Part shown: piece after piece, positions 54,614-61,915 of the stretch | Layout of the letters: the number at the start of each line of letters is the position of its first letter | Position numbering within the stretch: the stretch's first letter is position 1 | Assembly (NCBI GenBank): GCA_045591925.1 | Contig: JAZNTW010000041.1 | Coordinates: 1-64,000 of the forward strand | Direction: 5' to 3' | From: Firm-04 sp045591925 | GTDB lineage: Bacteria > Bacillota > Clostridia > Oscillospirales > Ruminococcaceae | Length of the DNA: 64,000 bases | Made by a program: the position numbers and the translations under genes | The notes under the pieces: generated by a model | What the model saw: the letters and a program-made list of their open reading frames with translations, nothing else | Databases searched by the model: none | Told to the model about the DNA's origin: nothing

Positions 54614-56134
54614 ATGGAATATGCGCAGAACAGCCGCCGTATGCTGTCGAAAACCATCATTCTCAGTTTGTGTTCAGTGGGATTACAGGGTCTCGGATTG
54701 CTGCTGAATATTTATCTGACACATCAGCTCGGCGCGGCAAACATCGGTGAAATGACGCTGATTGGTTCATTTTATAGTCTCGCCGCAATTTTAAGCGGCG
54801 GCAGCGGCTTTCTTGCGGCAAGCCGATTTATGTCGGAAGAATTGGGTTGCGGCGGCAATCCGCATCGTGTATATCAGTATATCACAGGATTCAGCCTGAC
54901 GCTCAGTACAGTCGCTGCGATTTTGCTCTGCGTGACTGCAGATTTCCCCGAACAACTACTGAAACAGGTTGATTTGCCAGCTGCAACGATTCGATTATTG
55001 AGCATATCGCTGCCGATTTCCGCATTGAGTGCTTGTCTAAAAGGACGCTGTTACGCGTATAATCGTGTTTATTACCCGGCGGTTTCTGAATGTATCGAAT
55101 TTGTCATGAAAGCAGGTACGCTTGCGTTTTGCACTGTGTTCCTGATACCGTGCGGAACGCTGAGTATTATCACAGCATTCGCGTTTTCGATGCTTATTGG
55201 ACAGGGGAGTGCGGCGATATTTCTTTCGTTTGCACGGATGCCGCACCGTGATAACAGCTCAATTTGCTCGATTTCATTTGCAAAATACATCCGGCTGCTG
55301 CTGCCGATTATGGGAAACGCATCGTTGGTTGCAATTCTTAGTACAACGAATGATGCGCTTGTGCCATTGACGCTGCTGCAATTTGGAAACAGTCCAACGG
55401 AGGCGCTTGCACAGTTTGGCGAATTTGAAGCAATCATCATACCAACATTATTTTTCCCGTCAGTGATACAATGTGTGATGTCTGGTTTGATTGTTCCGGA
55501 GCTGTCGAAAGCAAATGCGGCGCACGACCAGCATTTGGTGAGATTGATTACGCAGCGCGCGCTTGAATATACGATTGCATATTCTTTGTTTATTGTAATG
55601 TATTTGGTGCAATTCGGCAGAGAAATCGGGACGATTCTTGGTGGTGACTGGGATACGGGCGCGCTGCTTCGCGTGATGGCACCGGTCGTGCCGTTTATTT
55701 ATCTGGAGATCATCATGGAGGGCATTCTGCGCGGGCTTGGCAAGCATAATTTTTCTTCTATCAATTATCTGGCAGAATATATTGTACGGATATCGGTTTT
55801 GTTGATTTGTGTTCCAATGTTCGGGTTTTATGGCATCGCGGCGTCGTATCTGGCGTGCAATCTGAGTGGTAATGCCATTCGGATGTATTTTGTACTCCGC
55901 ATGACCGAGCTGAAACCTGTTTGGAAACGCATTTTGCTTCGGCCGGCAATCGTGTTATTCGGAGTCTGGCAAATCATGCTGCTCATGGTCAGAATCAGCA
56001 AGTATTTGAATATACCGGAACCGACTGTGATGATTCTATGCGGTCTGGTTTGTGGAATTTTGTATTTTGTAGTTCTGCGGTTGATCAACCAGCCGCAGTG
56101 CAGTCGATTGCAGATGCGGAAATGTCCGGAGTGA
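54614..56134 (+). CDS. MATE/MurJ-type polysaccharide or lipid flippase
   Basis: 506 residues with about 14 membrane segments, from SKTIILSLCSVGLQGLGLLL to the end. It belongs to the MOP superfamily (SpoVB, RfbX, MurJ types), which moves lipid-linked sugars across the membrane. The GGGSGFLAAS-like start motif (SGGSGFLAASRF) fits SpoVB/Wzx more than drug MATE pumps. Substrate unknown. GAGGTG lies before the ATG. Confidence 0.85.
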   Translation: MEYAQNSRRMLSKTIILSLCSVGLQGLGLLLNIYLTHQLGAANIGEMTLIGSFYSLAAILSGGSGFLAASRFMSEELGCGGNPHRVYQYITGFSLTLSTVAAILLCVTADFPEQLLKQVDLPAATIRLLSISLPISALSACLKGRCYAYNRVYYPAVSECIEFVMKAGTLAFCTVFLIPCGTLSIITAFAFSMLIGQGSAAIFLSFARMPHRDNSSICSISFAKYIRLLLPIMGNASLVAILSTTNDALVPLTLLQFGNSPTEALAQFGEFEAIIIPTLFFPSVIQCVMSGLIVPELSKANAAHDQHLVRLITQRALEYTIAYSLFIVMYLVQFGREIGTILGGDWDTGALLRVMAPVVPFIYLEIIMEGILRGLGKHNFSSINYLAEYIVRISVLLICVPMFGFYGIAASYLACNLSGNAIRMYFVLRMTELKPVWKRILLRPAIVLFGVWQIMLLMVRISKYLNIPEPTVMILCGLVCGILYFVVLRLINQPQCSRLQMRKCPE

Positions 56135-56176
56135 ATCATCATGATGTATTGAAAATATAGTTTTTGCCCATCTGGC

Positions 56177-56330
56177 TTGACAAATTGAAATATTGATGAT
56201 ATCATAAGCGGCTAGGCGTCTAACCGCTTTGACTTTTGATGCTCTTCCTTATCGGGGGCGCTTGTGTAATTTCTTGCGTTTTTCACTTTTTTATTTTGAG
56301 GAGCTCATGTTCCTTTATGAGCTCTCCACT
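56177..56330 (+). ncRNA. possible small RNA or leader beside the phage attachment site
   Basis: A strong promoter (TTGACA 56177-56182, 17 bp, TATCAT 56200-56205) points right, into a region with no plus-strand gene. About 120 bp later GAGCTCAT (56301-56308) and ATGAGCTC (56317-56324) form a hairpin with a T-rich tail. The product would be a ~110-nt transcript. An imperfect palindrome AAGCGGCTAG...CTAACCGCTT (56206-56229) covers its start. The hairpin may instead just end the flippase mRNA. Confidence 0.35.
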
Positions 56331-56344
56331 TTTATATTGCTCTA

Positions 56345-56372
56345 ATTGCGCCAAATGTGAATTAGGTGCAAT
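56345..56372 (+). mobile_element. left attachment site, dif-like
   Basis: ATTGCGCCAAA-TGTGAA-TTAGGTGCAAT: 11-6-11 layout with arms that are inverted repeats at 9 of 11 positions, as in XerC/XerD sites. Confidence 0.75.
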
Positions 56373-56380
56373 ACATACAA

Positions 56381-56590
56381 TCACCTGTCAAGATTTAATA
56401 AGCGTATAATGCACAAGGCAAACTCATGAAAATCTGATAATCTCTGCAAAGTTAATGCAAGCTCGACACAATCAGATATATCAATACGACGGAATCTAAT
56501 TCTATTGCGCAATTCAATCAATTCAGATTCAATTCTTGATTCTTCGTTTACAATGTACGCCATTAGTAAATCAATTTCAGTTTGACGCAT
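56381..56590 (-). CDS. small unknown protein, last gene of the phage operon
   Basis: 69 residues, mostly helical and charged (MRQTEIDLLMAYIVNEESRI), no membrane segment. GGAAGGAG lies 6 bp before the ATG. It is separated from the coat genes by the large hairpin at 56607-56648. Function unknown. Confidence 0.65.
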   Translation of the reverse strand: MRQTEIDLLMAYIVNEESRIESELIELRNRIRFRRIDISDCVELALTLQRLSDFHEFALCIIRLLNLDR

Positions 56591-56606
56591 TTATAACTCC
56601 TTCCAC

Positions 56607-56648
56607 ATCGAGTGAGCTGCGGCGCACCGTGCGCCCAGCTCACTCGAT
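56607..56648. repeat. 42-nt near-perfect hairpin in phage DNA
   Basis: ATCGAGTGAGCTG (56607-56619) pairs with CAGCTCACTCGAT (56636-56648), and inside it GGCGCAC pairs with GTGCGCC around one base. No T run follows on either side, so it is not an ordinary terminator. Filamentous phages carry a stem-loop packaging signal, which this could be. Confidence 0.75.
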
Positions 56649-56912
56649 ACCAGCAGCTGGTATCTTTTTCAATAGCCAAAGCACAAACTTATATACAAGC
56701 ATGGCGGCTTCGATAATGATCACGATCGCAAGTAATGACATCAAAAATTGATAGTGAGTAAAGGCAGCAAAAATGCCAAGACCATCAAGCAGATAAGTCA
56801 TAGCCTGAGTTATGATGTCATGTACACTTGGCGGCAAATCCGGAATCTGGATTGGAGCAAGCAATACCTCAAGTAATTTTTGTATTACACTTAGCAAACC
56901 CTCGATTATCAA
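56640..56912 (-). CDS. small membrane protein, pVI-like minor coat candidate
   Basis: 90 residues with an N-terminal hydrophobic helix and a strong C-terminal membrane segment (FLMSLLAIVIIIEAAMLVYK), followed by KIPAAGIE. The TTG start overlaps the stop of the pIII-like gene, with GAGG upstream. Position directly after the pIII-like gene is where filamentous phages encode pVI. The assignment rests on order and size only. Confidence 0.65.
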   Translation of the reverse strand: MIIEGLLSVIQKLLEVLLAPIQIPDLPPSVHDIITQAMTYLLDGLGIFAAFTHYQFLMSLLAIVIIIEAAMLVYKFVLWLLKKIPAAGIE

Positions 56913-58135
56913 TCTTTAATCGCCTCACTTTCCGGCACTAAAAATACCTCCAACTTAGTACGACACATGGACAAAAATGCCATCAAAGCCAAAAAATCAA
57001 TTATAAAAGCAATGCCATCATACAGGATAGCCGGCAAACCAGCAACTTTCAAAGGGATATGCCAATCACCGAGCACCAGTTCCGAGCCAGCAAGAGGTAT
57101 ATGAGCAGCTGGTATATATATCTCCTCCTTAGCAGCAACCTCATCAAAACTCTCAAACATATCTACAAGCAACTGCTCTGCTTGATACAATCCACCAAGA
57201 TGATCCTGTGCAAGTCCTTCCATGTCTGCCGTAAACTGATCCAAAAAATCATCGGAAGGAATAAATAGATTTTTTAAACCATCAAGAATTGATTGTGCAA
57301 GTCCAGATATACCGTCTTTAATCTGATCAAGCAATCCATTAGTCTCAGTCATATCGACATTAACATCAACATTAACATTTATGCCAGTAGTAGTTTCGGA
57401 AGTTGTAGTTGTAAAAGGCGGCTGTCCTGACATAGACGAGCCAATATAAGGACAAATAATAACAAAATACAGAACAGTATTACCAGACGTATTGTAATTA
57501 TCAATAGATTGAAACTGCAATGTATCCAAAATACCGCCAGTATCAAAAGAATAGTAAACCGGACGGAAATTAAGGCTTGAACCATTATCAGGACTAAAGT
57601 ACATTGTGCCATAATAATTAGCTAAATTTGCAGATGCCGAAGAATTAGCGCGCACAGCAGGGAAAGAACCACAAAAATTATCCGGATAAGATACAGCGTT
57701 ATTGATCCCCGCTTGTATGCCATCTGACAAGCGACAGCTCAGAGCGAAGCCACCTCGTGCATAGTCACCGAAGCGTAAATAAAAATCATCAAATACGACT
57801 GTATCATAATGCAAAGAAAAGCCAGACGAAGCCAACCACCGGTAAACAACAAAGTCATAAGTCGCCATATCACTTGGTGTAGAAATAATGGATGATGTAT
57901 CAACATTAAGCCCCACTACCGGAGATGTAAATGAATTATAATACTCAAATTGGATAGGAGTACCATCAACAGTAGCAGGAATCGTATCACCAAAAAATGC
58001 TTGAGCAGTTTGCGCAGTAACTTTAGAAATCTCAACATCAGCAGCTTTAACGTCGTAAGATACAACGGGCAATGTTATCAAGAATATAAACAAAAAAACA
58101 AACACCGACCGATAAGAGGATAGACATCTGGACAA
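56909..58135 (-). CDS. pIII-like minor coat / adsorption protein
   Basis: 408 residues: signal peptide (1-~31, RSVFVFLFIFLITLPVVSY), a long exported domain with Gly/Ser/Tyr-rich stretches, a Thr-rich linker (~245-260) and a C-terminal membrane segment (~380-400). This is the plan of inovirus tip proteins that bind the host receptor and anchor in the membrane before assembly. TTG 58135 has AGAGGTGA upstream; the gene overlaps its upstream neighbour by 89 bp. No sequence match to a named receptor-binding domain is evident. Confidence 0.75.
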   Translation of the reverse strand: MSRCLSSYRSVFVFLFIFLITLPVVSYDVKAADVEISKVTAQTAQAFFGDTIPATVDGTPIQFEYYNSFTSPVVGLNVDTSSIISTPSDMATYDFVVYRWLASSGFSLHYDTVVFDDFYLRFGDYARGGFALSCRLSDGIQAGINNAVSYPDNFCGSFPAVRANSSASANLANYYGTMYFSPDNGSSLNFRPVYYSFDTGGILDTLQFQSIDNYNTSGNTVLYFVIICPYIGSSMSGQPPFTTTTSETTTGINVNVDVNVDMTETNGLLDQIKDGISGLAQSILDGLKNLFIPSDDFLDQFTADMEGLAQDHLGGLYQAEQLLVDMFESFDEVAAKEEIYIPAAHIPLAGSELVLGDWHIPLKVAGLPAILYDGIAFIIDFLALMAFLSMCRTKLEVFLVPESEAIKD

Positions 58136-58481
58136 TTAAATCACCTCTATCAACTAAATTAGGCAAACAATCAGATATATCGGTATAACAAACACAAGAC
58201 AAATTATTATTGACAGTACCAGAGACATTATCAAAATTGCGCATACTATAATACATCTGCATATCATCAATATGACTATAATTAATATTAATCAAAGTGC
58301 AATCAGTATAAATATAACTTAATCCATCTTGTACAATATTACTACCAATAATACAATAATAATCATACTCGCCACCTCGAAAAAATAGATAATGATCAAA
58401 CTGATTAAAATCGGTAACAAGATCACGACCCAGCTGAAGCGGCGTACCGGATAGAGTACCAGGATAAACAGACAAATCCAT
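58047..58481 (-). CDS. small phage protein with C-terminal membrane segment
   Basis: 144 residues: a soluble N-terminal part rich in Tyr, Asp and Ser (MDLSVYPGTLSGTPLQLGRD) and one membrane segment near the C-terminus (VQMSILLSVGVCFFVYILDN). The start ATG overlaps the stop of the 57-residue gene (TAATG), with GGAGG 6 bp upstream. Probably a virion or assembly protein; unrecognised. Confidence 0.65.
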   Translation of the reverse strand: MDLSVYPGTLSGTPLQLGRDLVTDFNQFDHYLFFRGGEYDYYCIIGSNIVQDGLSYIYTDCTLININYSHIDDMQMYYSMRNFDNVSGTVNNNLSCVCYTDISDCLPNLVDRGDLIVQMSILLSVGVCFFVYILDNIARCILRR

Positions 58482-58654
58482 TATTTGCCTCCAATCTTCA
58501 AGCGACCGCCAAAAGCGACCGAAAGAAACGTATTAACAATTACATTACCAATACCAAAAGCGAAAGCAAAAGGCAAAGCCCACTGCAAAACAACAGTATA
58601 TAATGATACTGCGATCCTAAAAAGCTCAGTAAAATCAGGGATATTATCAACCAT
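58481..58654 (-). CDS. 57-residue membrane protein
   Basis: Short gene easily missed. It begins MVDNIPDFTELFRIAVSLYT, has one hydrophobic segment (WALPFAFAFGIGNVIVNTF) and ends FGGRLKIGGK. AGGAGG lies 8 bp before the ATG, which overlaps the zot stop codon, and its own stop overlaps the next start (TAATG). That tight packing argues it is real. Size and topology fit a small minor coat protein. Confidence 0.75.
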   Translation of the reverse strand: MVDNIPDFTELFRIAVSLYTVVLQWALPFAFAFGIGNVIVNTFLSVAFGGRLKIGGK

Positions 58655-59346
58655 CACATATACCTCCTCTCAGCTCGATTACGCGTAATACGCTCGATCT
58701 TGTTAAATGTATCATATGCTTTGTATGCAGCTGGACTGTGAAAAAACAGACTCTTTTTGATAATCTCACCACTAAAGTGTCCGTCATCCTCAGAAGTATA
58801 ATCACCGCTGCATGGATCGACAACAGTATTAAACTGTATATACTTAAGTATATTACGACATAATACAACATACTTATACTGTTCGCGTATTGGCTTCGCG
58901 ACACGACCATATACTTGACTCGTGCAAAGCACAAGCCGTCTATCCTTGCGGTTCTGGCAAAGTGTGGACAGTTCCGAAATAGGTATATTACGACTCTCAA
59001 TACAATTCCAGACAGACTGTACCTCATCAATGACAAAAATAATACCGAGTATACCATTAGTCAGCTCGGAAATTTGTGAGTAATCCGTAAACGGTATAAT
59101 ATCACGATCCAATCCATTAATTTGCAGATTGCTACATATTTGAGCTTTTGGATACTCAGCAGCAACAGCAAGTAACGTCTGCACCATACTCAAAGTTTTT
59201 CCGCTGCCTTGACTGCCACAGAAACACCAAATTCCGTCAGGATCAAAATAATTAGGATTATCACGCTTAAATTCAGCATTAAACTTGATACAACCTACCA
59301 TATCAAAAGGATTTTGAGAGCCTGTAAAAAAATCACGTTCTTTCAT
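58654..59346 (-). CDS. Zot/pI-type assembly ATPase
   Basis: 230 residues. Walker A GSQGSGKT (44-51) and Walker B IIFVIDEVQSVW identify the Zot/pI family, which drives extrusion of filamentous phage through the membrane. pI of Gram-negative phages has a membrane segment and a periplasmic domain that meets an outer-membrane channel; this protein lacks them, consistent with a host that has no outer membrane. I take ATG 59346 (AAAGGATG upstream) rather than the longer TTG frame from 59550, whose hydrophobic N-terminus is a shadow of the Cys-rich gene. Confidence 0.85.
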   Translation of the reverse strand: MKERDFFTGSQNPFDMVGCIKFNAEFKRDNPNYFDPDGIWCFCGSQGSGKTLSMVQTLLAVAAEYPKAQICSNLQINGLDRDIIPFTDYSQISELTNGILGIIFVIDEVQSVWNCIESRNIPISELSTLCQNRKDRRLVLCTSQVYGRVAKPIREQYKYVVLCRNILKYIQFNTVVDPCSGDYTSEDDGHFSGEIIKKSLFFHSPAAYKAYDTFNKIERITRNRAERRYM

Positions 59347-59350
59347 AAGA

Positions 59351-59554
59351 TCATCCTTTATCAAACAAAGATACGTAGCCAGCACAGCGCTCACCGTACT
59401 GCTTAGGACACTCAAGACAATGATCACCATCCAGCGGAATATTACAGTATTCAAGATCCTCGAATTCACGACAATTTGTAAAATTCCGACAAAACCGGCA
59501 AACAATACACTCGTGAAAATACGGCTTATCTTTTGATATTTTACTTCCAAACAT
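59351..59554 (-). CDS. small cysteine-rich protein of the phage
   Basis: About 67 residues with eight cysteines in a paired pattern (CIVCRFCRNFTNC, then CLECPKQYGERC), as in small zinc ribbons. ATG 59554 is used here; GTG 59563 is an alternative. It lies between the coat terminator and zot, and its stop is 4 bp from the zot start. No counterpart is known to me in classical filamentous phages. A role in replication control or host interaction would be speculation. Confidence 0.6.
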   Translation of the reverse strand: MFGSKISKDKPYFHECIVCRFCRNFTNCREFEDLEYCNIPLDGDHCLECPKQYGERCAGYVSLFDKG

Positions 59555-59583
59555 TAAAAACACTCACTTTCATGTTCTTAAAA

Positions 59584-59614
59584 CAAAAAGGGAGCTGCAG
59601 GCAGCTCCCTTTTG
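59584..59614 (-). terminator. terminator after the major coat gene
   Basis: GGGAGCTGC-AG-GCAGCTCCC followed on the minus strand by TTTTTGTTTT. Filamentous phages often place a terminator after the coat gene so that coat mRNA is the most abundant. Confidence 0.9.
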
Positions 59615-59625
59615 GAAAAGAAATA

Positions 59626-59826
59626 TTACGCACCCGTTCTGCCCTTTTTGAGTGCTGCCATAATTTTCCTCGACGCATAGCGAGCTCCCCACCACATAAA
59701 CGCGATACCAACCGTTATACCAATCACGGCGGCAATAACCGCAACAATCGTGGAGACACTAATCTGACCAGTCAACGCATCAATAATGCTCTGAAAATCA
59801 GCTACACCAATTGCACCACCTTCCAT
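59626..59826 (-). CDS. major coat protein (pVIII-like)
   Basis: 66 residues with the classic layout: acidic amphipathic N-terminus (MEGGAIGVADFQSIIDALTG), one membrane helix (VSTIVAVIAAVIGITVGIAF followed by MWWGARYASRK), and a basic C-terminal tail (ALKKGRTGA) that would face the packaged DNA. No signal peptide, as in Pf3 coat protein. The start overlaps the stop of the upstream gene (TAATG) with GGGGGAG before it. It is followed by a strong terminator. Confidence 0.88.
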   Translation of the reverse strand: MEGGAIGVADFQSIIDALTGQISVSTIVAVIAAVIGITVGIAFMWWGARYASRKIMAALKKGRTGA

Positions 59827-60116
59827 TACTCTCCCCCCCCTCTATCAAGAATCTCAACGGATGCAGCATACTTGCCGCCGCGTCCGAAGAAAGCGCGACA
59901 CTCTGCACCAATCAAAGAACGCAAATCGTTGTCGTTCTGGACGAGACCATTAAAAACATCCTTGACTTCAGAAACACGGATTTTAATGATCTCAACGGGA
60001 TTACCTGCAATCATACCCTCAGTCGCAGTATTCATGCAATGCATATTGATATTGTCGTAATCGTACCCCTCATAGGTACCGGATTTGCGGGCGAAGCCCA
60101 GAATTTTCAGTGCCAT
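59826..60116 (-). CDS. probable single-stranded DNA-binding protein
   Basis: 96 residues, no membrane segment, beta-rich (MALKILGFARKSGTYEGYDY, VEIIKIRVSEVKDVF). Its place between rep and the coat gene, size and composition fit the gV-type ssDNA-binding protein that coats the phage genome before packaging. The OB-fold cannot be proven from sequence alone. GAAGGTAAAAC precedes the ATG, and the next gene's start overlaps its stop. Confidence 0.65.
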   Translation of the reverse strand: MALKILGFARKSGTYEGYDYDNINMHCMNTATEGMIAGNPVEIIKIRVSEVKDVFNGLVQNDNDLRSLIGAECRAFFGRGGKYAASVEILDRGGGE

Positions 60117-60130
60117 GTTTTACCTTCCTT

Positions 60131-60165
60131 TCGGTTTCAATCGGTTTCGATCATGTTTCGGTTTC
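60131..60165 (-). repeat. three GAAACCGA repeats in the leader of the ssDNA-binding gene
   Basis: TCGGTTTC occurs at 60131-60138, 60141-60148 and 60158-60165 (GAAACCGA in the leftward mRNA), just before the start codon. Filamentous phage ssDNA-binding proteins are known to bind mRNA leaders as translational repressors; these repeats could be such a site or an iteron. Confidence 0.55.
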
Positions 60166-60216
60166 GTTTGATGCCTGCCGAGGTAAGCCGGGCATTGACT
60201 CACCAGGGCGGCTAAT

Positions 60217-60263
60217 AGTTCAAATCTGAACTACTTATCTACAGTATAATTCAATAGTGAACT
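60217..60263. promoter_or_regulatory. paired operators for the phage repressor
   Basis: AGTTCA-AATC-TGAACT (60217-60232, perfect palindrome) and AATTCA-ATAG-TGAACT (60248-60263) repeat at 31 bp, three helical turns. The second lies between the -35 and -10 of the leftward promoter, the first just past its start. The XRE gene beside them is the obvious binder. Confidence 0.75.
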
Positions 60264-60271
60264 AAAGTCAA
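60243..60271 (-). promoter_or_regulatory. leftward structural promoter of the phage
   Basis: On the minus strand TTGACT (60266-60271), 17-bp spacer, TATACT (60243-60248). It would drive the ssDNA-binding, coat and assembly genes. A weaker rightward promoter for the repressor has TATAAT at 60292-60297. Confidence 0.75.
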
Positions 60272-60331
60272 GAAAAATATTTCACATATGATATAATTCG
60301 TATAGATGCACAAAAAGGAGTTAGTCGATTT

Positions 60332-60586
60332 ATGAACTATTACAAAAGACTAAAAGACTTGCGAGAAGATAACGACCTAACACAAAAACAGATTGCAGAA
60401 ATTATAGGGACATCGCAAAGCTACTATGCACAATACGAAAACGGACATAGACAAATACCACTAGACAGGTTTATCATCTTGGCGGATTTTTATGGCGTAA
60501 CACTTGACTATCTTGCAGGGCGGACAGATAAGCCAGAAGCGGGAGCCGCTAGCGCTCTCCCGCCCAGCGCGGTAAGGCGTAACTAG
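60332..60586 (+). CDS. XRE-family phage repressor
   Basis: 84 residues. The helix-turn-helix is LTQKQIAEIIGTSQSYYAQYENG, followed by DRFIILADFYGVTLDYLAGRTD, the usual completion of the domain. It is the only plus-strand gene of the element and diverges from the coat operon across the two operators. Likely keeps the phage silent, as CI-type repressors do in CTX-like phages. GGAG lies before the ATG. Confidence 0.85.
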   Translation: MNYYKRLKDLREDNDLTQKQIAEIIGTSQSYYAQYENGHRQIPLDRFIILADFYGVTLDYLAGRTDKPEAGAASALPPSAVRRN

Positions 60587-60648
60587 TGCGGCAAATTGTG
60601 GAGCGCGCTGGGTCCCACCCCCCGCGCCAACGAGGGAAAAGTGGACCC

Positions 60649-61680
60649 TCAAAAGGCATCGAAACAATCAGCGACCACAGACGCAACTTGCGCAGAAGGC
60701 TTTGATCGCAAGACTGCGAGAATGTCGTCGCCGTTTTGTTGTGCTTGCAAAATACGTTTGTACTTGTCCGGCAGCGGCTCATTATGTCCGAAAGTATCTT
60801 GCAGGAACTGATCGAGACCAAGAACCAGAATAGCGGACTTGATCGGATTGTGATTACGGTCAACGTGCGCGAGCAAGCGATCTAGATTATATTCAACATC
60901 TTTCGTGGAGTGTACCCGGAGGACAACAGCAGTTTGCAGAAACTTCGTCCACCAGGGCGCAGCCAATGCCCGACTGCGGTTACTATCAGATGTAGCGCAC
61001 TGGTACTCTAAGTAATTATTAATCACTCCGGAAAAGGTCTCACCCAGGTTACCGACGCTTCGGAGCTGCTCGACGAATCCCCCGGCACAACCCTTACGCA
61101 TTTGTATCTCAAATCTTACCCAATGCTCGAGCTCGTCCCAGGCATTTTTCTCTGCACGTTTATCATAAATTCTGATAGCAAAGTCAGAAGAACGAGAACC
61201 ATGCATAACAGTCAGAGCAGCACGATCTCTCTGAGTATGATTAGACCAATCATAAAAAATCTGTAGACGCTGCGAACGTGATGTAAACTGACCGAGCCGA
61301 GCACAGTCAGCAATAATGTCAATCGGAAGCAATCCTCGGAAATCATCATAAGCCACGTCCAGGCGCGTAATCGTACCTCCGTAAATGTCTATCAAATCAA
61401 ATAGCTTAACCCAATCCTTATGACCAAAAGTTTCAAAATCTCTGCAACCCTGTCCTGACATTTCAATACAAGCACCAGGCGTATGCTTTGTATCCTCGGA
61501 ATTCGGAGTGTAATGAATTGAAATTCCGTCATAAGCAGCCCGGCAAGCATAACGCAATCGAGAACCAGATTTTTGATCATCCCACGTCTTTGACTCCATG
61601 CCGAGCATCTTAACACAATCGGAAAAACTGCAATCTTGCAGCGAAACAGTCAACCAGTCGAACAGTAAACAATTATCCAT
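60649..61680 (-). CDS. rolling-circle replication initiator (Rep_trans-type)
   Basis: 343 residues. Motifs of the Rep_trans/phage replication initiator family are visible: ITRLDVAYDDF, IRIYDKRAEKNAW and WVRFEIQMRK. These enzymes nick one strand at the origin and start rolling-circle synthesis of the phage genome. I take ATG 61680 (MDNCLLFDWL), with AGGGGG upstream. The probable origin is the hairpin-rich DNA just upstream (61681-61915). Confidence 0.85.
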   Translation of the reverse strand: MDNCLLFDWLTVSLQDCSFSDCVKMLGMESKTWDDQKSGSRLRYACRAAYDGISIHYTPNSEDTKHTPGACIEMSGQGCRDFETFGHKDWVKLFDLIDIYGGTITRLDVAYDDFRGLLPIDIIADCARLGQFTSRSQRLQIFYDWSNHTQRDRAALTVMHGSRSSDFAIRIYDKRAEKNAWDELEHWVRFEIQMRKGCAGGFVEQLRSVGNLGETFSGVINNYLEYQCATSDSNRSRALAAPWWTKFLQTAVVLRVHSTKDVEYNLDRLLAHVDRNHNPIKSAILVLGLDQFLQDTFGHNEPLPDKYKRILQAQQNGDDILAVLRSKPSAQVASVVADCFDAF

Positions 61681-61915
61681 ACAACGCCCCCTGATGTGGT
61701 ATCGCTTCGCGATGATTTTGAACGCCATTTAAAAAATGGCGGGAAAACGGAATCTCCGTCAACCTCGCTGCGCTCGCCCTTTTTAGCACTCTCCGAGCTG
61801 CTAAAAAGGGTACATCCGCTTGTGGCGGATGTAGTTTCAGTCGATAGGGATAGATATGTATGTAGGCTCTACCCCCCTAATTAGCCTTGGGGGGTTAACT
61901 CTCAGAGAGAATCAA
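61681..61915. other. phage intergenic region with hairpin array, probable origin
   Basis: Five stem-loops lie in 235 bp with no gene: CGCCATTT/AAATGGCG (61723-61741), ACGGA/TCCGT (61747-61759), CCCTTTTTAGC/GCTAAAAAGGG (61777-61810), ACATCCGC/GCGGATGT (61812-61832) and ACCCCCC/GGGGGGT (61871-61895). Filamentous phages keep plus and minus origins and the packaging signal in such a region. Which stem does which cannot be told from sequence. Confidence 0.7.

Noticed and set aside
58654..59550. Longer 298-residue start for the Zot protein with an apparent hydrophobic N-terminus
   Set aside because: The extension overlaps the Cys-rich gene, starts at a TTG without a ribosome site, and its hydrophobicity comes from reading Cys codons in a shifted frame. 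ATG 59346 has a good ribosome site.
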